From: Xenococcus sp. MO_188.B8
GTDB lineage: Bacteria > Cyanobacteriota > Cyanobacteriia > Cyanobacteriales > Xenococcaceae
Length of the DNA: 41,015 nt
Assembly (NCBI GenBank): GCA_030065615.1
Contig: JASJDR010000056.1
Coordinates: 1-41,015 of the forward strand
Direction of reading: 5' to 3'
In this document: piece after piece, positions 1 to 7,700 of the stretch
Position numbering within the stretch: the stretch's first letter is position 1
Layout: each line of letters begins with the position of its first letter
Program-made: the position numbers and the translations under genes
Notes under the pieces: generated by a model
What the model was told of the DNA's origin: nothing
The model's database searches: none
The model's input: only the letters and a program-made list of their open reading frames with translations

Positions 1-73
1 CTGAGCTGTTTCATGGTCTTATTTTTTCATGAGGCAGCTTTTGATGCAATACTATAATTAAACCTTATTGGAA

Positions 74-100
74 CGCCCTAAAGGGCGGGGTTTTCAACCC
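74..100 (+). repeat. Double hairpin resembling the end of an IS200/IS605 element
   Basis: The sequence holds the stem CGCCC-TAAA-GGGCG, followed directly by GGGTT-TTC-AACCC. Paired hairpins of this kind, built on a CCGCCCTAAAGGGCGGGG-like core, are commonly seen at IS200/IS605-type ends and next to tnpB in cyanobacteria. No transposase is visible in the window on this side, so this could be an orphan end, the end of an element lying to the left, or a simple terminator for a gene outside the window. Confidence 0.4.
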
Positions 101-124
101 ATGATCCCAAGGATAAAATAAAAT

Positions 125-1069
125 ATGACATTATTGATACTACAAACAAAAATTACTTTCAGATAGATAATCCCTCTCAAGCTATAAAAATCATAGAGAT
201 GTAATATTATTAAAGAAATAACAAACAGCAATATCAAAATCATTTATGGGGATATATTTTCAGAAAAATTTAATGAAAAATTTGATATTGTTTTAATGTT
301 AAATGTTATACATCACTTGAAAGAGCCAATCAAAGCCATAAGGAAAGCTTCTATATTATGCCAAGAAAAGCTGATTATAGAGTTTCCGACCCTCTTAGAT
401 CAAAAGTTTCAGAGTACAGTTAAAGAAAATAATTTATCTCTACAAAATTCACTACCGTTGATTGGAGTAAGTCTACTTAATAAGTTCGATCAAACATTTC
501 TATTTTCCGAAAAAGCTATCTATCGTATTTTGTGTGAATATGATACTCTTTTTACAATAGTTTAATTTTAGAAGAATATCGCCAAGTTCCGTTTCCCTTA
601 ATTTGTTTTGATTTACCTCAGACAGAATCTTTAAGCAAATTAACGGAAATTATCAAGACTTTAAATACTAGAATACCTGATAATTGTAAGCTGTCTATAT
701 CCAAAGATCAAGTTTTATTTGTGCCTTTGGAAGAAGAGAGTGCAGCTTATCTTAAAGCAATTGAAGCTCAACCTAGTAGTCCGCAACTATATTTTATGTT
801 AGCCAAGACGTAGCAAGACGAAGGAAATATCGAAGAAGCGATCGCTTCTTCGAGAAAGGCTTTAGATCTAGCTCCTAATAGCGTTGATATTGTAGAGCAA
901 CTAAGTAAGTTATTAGTAGAAGTTGCACAAGCTGCTGAAGCATTCTTTCTAGTTACATCACTACTTGAATCTCAACCAGATTATCCTCGAATTTACTTAA
1001 TATTAGATGATTCATCCTAACCATCCTGCAATCAAAAAAAGTTTACAGAAGCTTCTTGAGCAAGATTAG
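125..1069 (+). pseudogene. Decayed SAM-methyltransferase / TPR protein
   Basis: Several frames carry pieces of what was probably one protein. Around 270-565 the translation reads FDIVLMLNVIHHLKEPIKAI, the post-motif region of a class I SAM-dependent methyltransferase (acidic strand end then NVIHH). From 568 a different frame (+1) continues with LEEYRQVPFPLICFDLP and then helical TPR-like text (GNIEEAIASSRKALDLAPNS). It is broken by TAG at 811-813, TAA at 1018-1020 and a further shift to a final TAG at 1067-1069. Stops and frameshifts show it is not functional. The N-terminal SAM-binding part is missing or scrambled upstream. Methyltransferase-TPR combinations occur in cell-surface glycan gene sets, but the original substrate cannot be told. 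Confidence 0.55.
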
Positions 1070-1108
1070 ACATAATTCATAAATTAATATGCGATTTTTG
1101 AGACCGCT

Positions 1109-1318
1109 TTACCTCTGTTGATTAGCTCTAGTGTCTTGAACTGCTCCCCAGAACAATAGACCAGTTAAGGGAATGCTAGCGGCTAGAATAATTTCTGTAG
1201 TGAGGCTGCCTAATTCGGGATCTCCAGAGGATAGTTCAAATATCGATCCTACTGCTGCGATCGCGGTAATGCAACATAAAGCCAACAAAACTCCACTTTT
1301 AGCGGTTATGGGGGTCAT
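1109..1318 (-). CDS. Small two-helix membrane protein, unknown function
   Basis: The 69-residue protein has two hydrophobic stretches, about residues 8-28 (VLLALCCITAIAAVGSIF) and 42-59 (EIILAASIPLTGLLFW). A short acidic loop (SSGDPELG) separates them and the tail is polar. A clear ribosome binding site (AGGAG) lies about 12 bases before the ATG. It starts 47 bp after the stop of the deformylase gene on the same strand, so the two are probably co-transcribed. I do not recognise a named family; small two-helix proteins of this type are common conserved hypotheticals in cyanobacteria. Confidence 0.65.
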   Translation of the reverse strand: MTPITAKSGVLLALCCITAIAAVGSIFELSSGDPELGSLTTEIILAASIPLTGLLFWGAVQDTRANQQR

Positions 1319-1365
1319 GTGGGAATATTCTCCTGAGGTTTAACTAATGATTTTGTTATGGGATA

Positions 1366-1929
1366 TTATTGAATATGCTTGACTGCACTAGCGGCAAAGC
1401 CTTGTTTTTTAAGTTGTTCGTTGAGAGCAATTTCATTCTCTACGCGATCAACAAACATTACTCCATTAAGATGATCCATTTCATGTTGAATTACCCGAGC
1501 TAATAAATCTTTAGCTTGGATTTTTTGGGGTTTACCATTTTCATCTTTAAAAGATACTTCGATAGCAGAGGGACGAATTACATCGAGATATACTCCAGGA
1601 ATACTTAAGCAACCTTCTTCTCCACTGCAAACTTGGCTACTAGAGCGAGTTATTTTGGGGTTGATTAAAACTAAAGCGGGAACTTCTGGTTTATCTAGTT
1701 GGCAATCAATGACAATTACTTGTTTGTTGACTCCTACTTGCGGTGCTGCTAAACCAATACCATCATTACTGTACATAGTTTGCAGCATTTCCTTGACCAG
1801 TATTCTGATACTGTCATCAACTTTAGCGACACGTTTGGCTGGTTGACGTAAAACGCGATCGCCTAAATAATGAAGTTCTAACGGTGCTTGTTCTAGTTTT
1901 TTCTTTTCTACTGCAATTGCCGAAGTCAT
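1366..1929 (-). CDS. def: Peptide deformylase
   Basis: This enzyme removes the formyl group from the N-terminal methionine of nascent proteins, using a metal ion, in the cytoplasm. All three signature motifs are intact in the 187-residue product: GIGLAAPQVG (residues 57-66), EEGCLSIPG (104-112, with the metal ligand Cys107) and HEMDHLNG (149-156, with metal ligands His149 and His153 and catalytic Glu150). Length and motif spacing fit a type 1 bacterial deformylase. The first 15 or so residues (AIAVEKKKLEQAPLEL) form a short extension, as in other cyanobacterial enzymes. It is followed on the same strand by a small membrane-protein gene. Confidence 0.97.
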   Translation of the reverse strand: MTSAIAVEKKKLEQAPLELHYLGDRVLRQPAKRVAKVDDSIRILVKEMLQTMYSNDGIGLAAPQVGVNKQVIVIDCQLDKPEVPALVLINPKITRSSSQVCSGEEGCLSIPGVYLDVIRPSAIEVSFKDENGKPQKIQAKDLLARVIQHEMDHLNGVMFVDRVENEIALNEQLKKQGFAASAVKHIQ

Positions 1930-2030
1930 ATAAATCGCAAGATTAAATTAGTATTTAGTTTGATCTTTATTATCTTAATCATTAGGATAACAGAATTGAA
2001 GGGTAATCATTTAACATTTAGCAGTGGATA

Positions 2031-2732
2031 CTACTTTTTACCTTTTAGATATAACTCTCTTAATTTGTTGGGAGAAATCCCTAAATAATAGCCGATAATC
2101 ATCAATTGATTAATTAAGGTGGTGCGCCAGACTCCCAACTTATCCCAACGTCGAGAAGATGTCGTTACAGCAGCAGGGGCGATCGCGATTTTACCATGAC
2201 GTTTTAACTGTTTGACTAAAGCAAAATCTTCCATAATTACTAAGTCAGGAAAACCGCCAACATTATTAAAAGTTGATCGTTTCATAAACAATGCTTGATC
2301 GCCATAGGGAAGAGCCAATAAATGCGATCGCATTTTAACTAGAGCCTCAACTAAACGTAAAGATTTCCGTTGACTGTCAATAGCTAATTCAAACGCACCA
2401 GCGATTACATTAGGTTTCGATAAAGTATTTTGGATTAATTGGTCGTAATTATGCGGCAATTTGGTATCCGCGTGGAGAAATAACAAAATATTTCCTGTCG
2501 CAACAGCAGCACCAACATTCATTTGATTGGCTCTGCCCTGAAGGGGGGAAGCAATTACCATGACATCTAGTTCTTGGGCAATAGAGACCGTGTTATCTGT
2601 ACTGCCACCATCTACCACAATGATTTCTAGATCAGAAGACGCAACCTGATCTTTTATTAGTACTAAAGTGTCTTCAATATTTTTTGCCTCGTTGAGAACT
2701 GGAATAATAATACTTGTAGTAAAATCTGTCAT
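2031..2732 (-). CDS. Family 2 glycosyltransferase (TIGR04283-type)
   Basis: The 233-residue soluble GT-A glycosyltransferase begins TTSIIIPVLNEAKNIEDTL. It has the nucleotide-sugar motif VVDGGSTDNT (about residues 39-48), a DxD-like HADT motif (about 87-90), and MEDFAL near residue 167, which is usual for GT2 acceptor sites. Its size and the GRANQMNVG segment match the TIGR04283 group, some members of which sit in arsenosugar biosynthesis clusters. No arsenic genes are present here, so the acceptor is unknown. A weak hydrophobic stretch near residues 205-220 (LINQLMIIGYYLGI) could touch the membrane. The family call is firm; the substrate is not. Confidence 0.85.
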   Translation of the reverse strand: MTDFTTSIIIPVLNEAKNIEDTLVLIKDQVASSDLEIIVVDGGSTDNTVSIAQELDVMVIASPLQGRANQMNVGAAVATGNILLFLHADTKLPHNYDQLIQNTLSKPNVIAGAFELAIDSQRKSLRLVEALVKMRSHLLALPYGDQALFMKRSTFNNVGGFPDLVIMEDFALVKQLKRHGKIAIAPAAVTTSSRRWDKLGVWRTTLINQLMIIGYYLGISPNKLRELYLKGKK

Positions 2733-2818
2733 GGAAAGATCTTGTTAATTTTGTTGGCTATTTTAAGATATTGTTATTTGTGATAGATACTATTAGATTT
2801 TTAAATTTAACTACTAGA

Positions 2819-2870
2819 CGTGACTAGGCGAAAGCAATGATTAATAAGGGCTAGCCAATAAATAGTCACG
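2819..2870. repeat. Inverted repeat CGTGACTA / TAGTCACG
   Basis: Two perfect 8-bp arms (2819-2826 and 2863-2870) are separated by 36 bp and lie 84 bp before the DUF2993 start codon. A second short inverted piece (CTAG..CTAG) lies inside. It could fold as a leader hairpin, or be half of a regulator-binding arrangement. There is no T-run, so a terminator for the divergently read glycosyltransferase is unlikely. Confidence 0.35.
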
Positions 2871-2953
2871 GCAAAGATAGGGATAACCCTAATTGCCACA
2901 GGCTTAATATTTTGTTACAAATTGGAATGAGTAGTAGCTTGGGATATAGCTTT

Positions 2954-3745
2954 ATGTTCGGTGGTTTCGTTGGATTCAATCAAAATCAAGGCGGTGACTG
3001 GGGAATTAATCTCCTCAACAAAGTTGCCAGTAGTACCATTCGTCATCTATTTACCCGTAGCGAGTCGGTGGAAGTAGAGGTATCTTGCAATCCTTCCAGC
3101 AAGCTATTACAAGGTACTATAGACAGTTTTAAGATGAGAGGCAGTGGATTAGTTATTCGTCAGGATTTTCGCACAGAAGAAATGTCCTTTGAGACCGATG
3201 CGGTGGCTCTTGATTTTAGTTCGGTGCTCAAGGGGAAAATTGCTCTCAAACAACCAACTCAAGCGATCGCAAAGGTAAAATTGACAGAAGCGGATCTCAA
3301 TCACTCTTTTGAAGCTGATTTAGTCAGAAAACGCTTAGAAAATCTATCACTGCCAGAGTTAGCCAAAATATCTCAAGGAAAACCAGTTTCTTTTGCGGAT
3401 ATTAAGTTGACATTATTGTCAGAAAATCGGATTAAAATCTTAGCCAAAGCTCAATGGAGCGATCGCACTGTGCCGATTGGTCTTTCTTGCACTATTTTTG
3501 TAGCTAAAAGACGCAAGATCAAATTTGAGGATATTCAATTTGAGTCAGAAAATGTTCCTGCATCAGAACAGAAAATATCTCAACAGCTAACCGAAGCATT
3601 AGGTACAATTCTTAACGAAATGGTAGATTTGGATCGTTTTGATCTCGATGGGGTCAAGTTACGCCTCAATCGTCTAGAAACTAAGGGTAAAAGTCTAATA
3701 TTTAGTGGTTACGCCCAAATACAACGAGTCCCTAATCAAGGTTAG
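2954..3745 (+). CDS. DUF2993 family protein
   Basis: The protein belongs to the cyanobacterial DUF2993 group, related to the LmeA-type lipid-binding fold of Actinobacteria. Recognisable segments run in order: an SIDSFKMRGSGLVI-like strand, EEMSFETDAVALDFSSVLKGKI, and KQPTQAIAKVKLTEADLNHSF, followed by a C-terminal LDGVKLRLNRLETKGKSLIFSGYAQI. No convincing signal peptide or membrane helix is visible. The frame is open further upstream, with alternative starts at TTG 2912 and ATG 2927. ATG 2954 is preferred because MFGGFVGFNQ matches the usual N-terminus and a weak GGGAT lies before it. In cyanobacteria the family is widespread and its function unproven; lipid or hydrophobic-ligand binding is an inference. 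Confidence 0.8.
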   Translation: MFGGFVGFNQNQGGDWGINLLNKVASSTIRHLFTRSESVEVEVSCNPSSKLLQGTIDSFKMRGSGLVIRQDFRTEEMSFETDAVALDFSSVLKGKIALKQPTQAIAKVKLTEADLNHSFEADLVRKRLENLSLPELAKISQGKPVSFADIKLTLLSENRIKILAKAQWSDRTVPIGLSCTIFVAKRRKIKFEDIQFESENVPASEQKISQQLTEALGTILNEMVDLDRFDLDGVKLRLNRLETKGKSLIFSGYAQIQRVPNQG

Positions 3746-3772
3746 TACCGCTACGCGGAAGTAATAAGTAGT

Positions 3773-3945
3773 AAAGATTTGCTGTGGGTAAAATATCTGG
3801 CGCTGTCAGCACTTATGCCAATGTCGATCCGCAAATAGAAGCGATCGCTTGTCAAAAATTAGGCTTACAACCAGATACTGCTTCGACTCAAGTAGTTTCT
3901 CGCGATCGCCATGCCGAATATGTGGAACAATTGGTGCAGAAGTAA
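3773..3945 (+). pseudogene. Orphan internal fragment of a second purB
   Basis: About 170 bp match the middle of the intact purB at roughly 10140-10305. The in-frame translation runs [20 protein letters not shown] to AEYVEQL and then ends at TAA 3943-3945. Over about 156 bp I count 12 differences. Nine are silent third-position changes, and the rest give only two amino-acid changes (Gly to Ser, Gln to Glu). That pattern points to divergence while under selection in a functional gene, not decay after a local copy. At the left edge one base is missing within AAAGAT(A)TTG relative to purB. At the right edge the text ATTGGTGCAGAAGTA could encode IGAEV, suggesting a short deletion. It has no start, no 5' half and no 3' half. 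Confidence 0.85.
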
Positions 3946-4307
3946 GCTGAAGACAAAACTCAAAAAACTTATTAGCTTTAAGTAGTTAAATAGTATTTTT
4001 GAGTAGAAATCAACAACTATACCCCATCCAGATAGAGAACTGGAGTTTGTTCTATAGGGAAAAACTACGAGTTTCAAAGTAGATGAGGTTTAGTTTGCTC
4101 ATGATAAAAAGCGATCGCTGCTGTTTCTTGGATGCGAGTCCGAACTTGAAATAATTTTTTGCAAGCTTTTTAATAGAGTTTGATAGAGAGAAAGAGATCG
4201 CGTCTTTGGATCAAGGACAAGCTGTAATTCCTATTTAGTTGGATGCAATTTATCAACAGTTAAATATAGTAGGATAAAGGTATTTTGATGTTTTATTAGC
4301 TAATTCT
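3946..4307. other. Intergenic stretch, possible short coding remnant
   Basis: There is no intact gene here. On the minus strand, about 4080-4175, one frame reads KACKKLFQVRTRIQETAAIA then FYHEQTKPHLL and a stop. This looks like the C-terminal tail of a lost protein, but I cannot assign it. A HIP1 site (GCGATCGC) lies inside. The last 100 bp presumably hold the promoter of the 131-residue gene; no clear -35/-10 pair was identified. Confidence 0.4.
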
Positions 4308-4703
4308 ATGACAACTGATCCTACAAAACTTACAGCAGGAGAAATTGTCCAATATCGAGAGTTATTGGCAGATAATCCAGAAGCCTTAAACGATCTTAAA
4401 GTAATTGAACGTTGTGAAGGAAACTTAGAACAGGCAGCCCGCGTGTTGGCACGTCGCGCAAGTGTGGAAGAGTTTAGGGCAGATGAAATTTGGCAGTTAG
4501 CCTTGCAAAAAGCTTGTGAAATTGTTTGTGATGAGAAATTTAAGGGTGGTTTAGTACCAGGACTAATAGGAGGCTTAATTGGAGTTTTGACAAACAGTGG
4601 CAGTCCTTTACTTGCAGCAGTAGCAACTCCTACCTCAATTTACATTGCCCAATTCGGTATAGACGCATTCTGTCAAGCTAATCAGTCAAATTCAGAAAGT
4701 TAG
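4308..4703 (+). CDS. 131-aa CHAT-associated hypothetical protein with hydrophobic C-terminal half
   Basis: The N-terminal half (residues 1-75) is helical and charged (GEIVQYRELLADNPEALNDL; LEQAARVLARRA), resembling a small alpha-helical adaptor. The C-terminal half, about residues 78-120, is glycine-rich and hydrophobic (GGLVPGLIGGLIGVLTNSG, then LLAAVATPTSIYIAQFGIDAF) and could enter or contact a membrane. I recall similar small proteins beside TPR-CHAT genes in cyanobacteria, but I know no named family. It converges on the CHAT protease gene with only 11 bp between the two stop codons. A role as partner or substrate of that protease is an inference from position. The start is the first ATG of the frame; no strong ribosome binding site is visible. 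Confidence 0.7.
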   Translation: MTTDPTKLTAGEIVQYRELLADNPEALNDLKVIERCEGNLEQAARVLARRASVEEFRADEIWQLALQKACEIVCDEKFKGGLVPGLIGGLIGVLTNSGSPLLAAVATPTSIYIAQFGIDAFCQANQSNSES

Positions 4704-4714
4704 GAAAATCTTTT

Positions 4715-7700
4715 TTAAACTCCTGTCGCTATGAAAGCAGCCCAGTAGAAAGGATTGGCAAAAGGTTTCTCGTCGGGGTCAAATTTCTTCAATTTTGCTC
4801 GTTCTACTTCAATGGCATCTTCTAGTTCAAAGAACTCTGCTGCTGAGAATTTTTGTTGAAGTTGAGCGAGTGCCTTTTGATACTGAGGCTTGCTCAATTC
4901 TTGCTCAAATTCCTGACAAGTTAAATTCCGCAACCATTTTTGAGCCTGCTTGAGGGCGAGCGCTACTTCTCCAGCTTGAGGGCATTGGGGCAGATTTTCA
5001 TAGAATTTGATCATTAGGAATGCAGTGGATAAATCATCAACTGTCCATAAGCTACTAACTATACTAGGACTCCCTGCAAACAAGAAACCATTAGGTAAGC
5101 CAATATATTCATCGCTTAGGCTACTAGGATCAATGAAACCCGTTTCGCAAGCAGAGAGGGTGACGAGACGACATTGTTGCAGAGAAAGTTCAAAAATTTC
5201 TGCTAAGGTGAGATAGCCATCTTCTGTATTCGCTTCATCTTTTGATAAAACCAAGGCGGATTCTAAGGGAGAAACGTAATTAAATTGACCATGACAGGAG
5301 AAGTGAACGCAGTTAGCTAAAGGTAGGTTTGGATGGAGTTTCAGAGAAGCTTCGCTAGCTGCTTGTTTTGCCAAAACTTCTGCATTAGGGAATAAGGAAC
5401 GGATGGTTTCAACTTCTAAGTCAGTGTAAATCAGATCGCTTGTGGGGTTTTGGATAGCGAACAGGTTATGGACGTCAGGGCGTTGCTGATTTTGAGCAAG
5501 TTTTAGTAATTGACAGCTTGGGGCATATTGTACGCCTCTGGGGAAAAGATCGAGGAGAGACTTTGAAGTATTGACATTTTGACTTCCTACAGGCAAAGCA
5601 TGAAGGGGCAATAAATGCAGGAAAATATGCGGAATGAGAATCAGATGATCGCATTCTTTTGGCACAAGGGAGATAATTTTCTCTAGATGCAGAATTTCCG
5701 TTAATTTCGGCAAGCGAGTTTCTAGTTCGGTTATCCACTGCAATCGGTTGGTGTAATAAGTTCGGATATATTCATTTCCCCAATTTACTAAATTTGTCGA
5801 ATCTTCAGTGGAAGATTGCCAAATTTGAGGTTCTGGATTGTGGTAAGTAACGAGGAAGGTAAGAATCTTCTCCTCAGTTATGTACCATTCCACAATGGCG
5901 GTGCGTTCATCGATGAGAGATTGGATGTCCCTGAAGGATATAGTTTCTACTTTTTGGGTCAGACTAAAGGTAGGATCGATGGGCGAGATGTCACGCTGAA
6001 TCAGTTCATCTAATTCTTGTTGTAATTGATTGAGATGGGTACGATCTGGGCGAGAAGGTGGAGAAGGCTGACTCGATTCTAATAATAAGATATTGAGCTT
6101 TCTCTCTTGGTTTGCTAAATATATTTGTTCTGTGCGAATCTCATCCCGCAGGCGATCTAATTCCTCAAGAATAGCGGGGGAAAATTCGCCTCTGGGTTTG
6201 AGATCGCGGTTAGCAAGTAGTTCAACTAGATTGCGGGTTTTACTGCGTTCCACATATTCCAGAGCGAGAGGAATTTGCTCTGTGTTGAGTAATGCCTGGA
6301 CGATGTTGTGGTAGACATCAATGGCAGTTTCCATGAATTCTTGTTTACTTTGGGGCGTCACTGCCCAACTGCGGCCAAGTTCTATCGCTTTAATTGCCTT
6401 GCTATAAGCTTCGATAGCAAGTTGCCAATTCCCTTCCCCCAAGGCGAGATCGCCTAAGTTGCGTCCAGTTCGCCGACAATCTATAGGAAAATCATCGGGA
6501 GTATAAACTTTCAAGGATTCTCGCAAATAGTTGATCGCCGTTTCTAAATTATCTATCCTATCCTCTCTGATTCTGTTCCAGTAAGCAATCCCCAGATTAT
6601 TTTGCGTTCTTGCCCACTCGGAGGGGAAAGCATCGGGGGTATAAACTTTCAAGGATTCTCGCAAACGGGCGATCGCGATTTCTAAGTTCTCTGCCTTGTC
6701 TCCTTTGATGCTTTTGCTGTAAGCAATCCCCAGATTATTTTGCGTATTTGCCCACTCGGAGGGGAAAGCCTCGGGAGTATAAACTTTTAAGGATTTTCGA
6801 TAACAGACAATCGCGGTTTCTAAATTATCTACCTTATCCCCTCTGATTCTGTCCAAGTAAGAATTTCCCAGATTAATTTGCGCTCTTGCCCACTCGTAGG
6901 GGAAAGCATCAGGGGTATAAACTTTCAAGGATTCTCGACAACAGGCAATCGCGGTTTCTAAGTTCTCTGCCTTGTCTCCTCTGATTCTGTAGATGTAAGC
7001 ACTCCCCAGATTATTTTGCGTATTTGCCCACTCGGAGGGGAAAGCCTCGGGAGTATAAACTTTTAAGGATTCTCGACAACAGGTGATCGCCATTTCTAAA
7101 TTATCTATCCTATCCCCTCTAATTCTGTTCCAGTAAGCAAACCCCAGATTATTTTGCGTATTTGCCCACTCGGAGGGAAAAGCCTCGGGGGTATAAACCT
7201 TCAAGGATTCTCGCAAACAGGTGATCGCCATTTCTAAATTCTCTGCTTTCTCTTCTCTGATTCTCTTCTGGTAAGCACCCCCCAGATTAGTTTGCACTTT
7301 TGCCCACTTGTAGGGGTAAGCTTTGGGAGTATAAACTTTCAAGGATTCTCGATAACAGACAAGCGCGATTTCTAGATTCTCGGCCTTCTCTCCTTTGATT
7401 CTCATCTGGTAAGCAAGCCCCAGGTTATTTTGCGTCCCTGCCCACTCGTAAGGGAAAGCTTTGGGGGTATAAACTTTCAAGGATTCTCGATAACAGGCAA
7501 GCGCGGTTTCTAGATTCTCGGCCTTCTGCCCTCTGATTCTCATCTGGTAAGCAAGCCCCAGGTTATTTTGCGTCCCTGCCCACTCGTAAGGGAAAGCTTT
7601 GGGAGTATAAACTTTCAAGGATTCTCGATAACAGGCAATTGCTGTTTCTAAATTGTCTGCCTTCTGCCCTCTGATTCTCTTCCTGTAAGCTTCTCCCAGG

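Noticed and set aside
1655..1846. Plus-strand frame across the deformylase gene
   Set aside because: It is the antisense of def, which has all catalytic motifs; no feature supports a gene on the other strand.
3865..4077. 70-codon minus-strand frame over the purB fragment
   Set aside because: It spans the antisense of the fragment plus AT-rich DNA, with no recognisable protein text.
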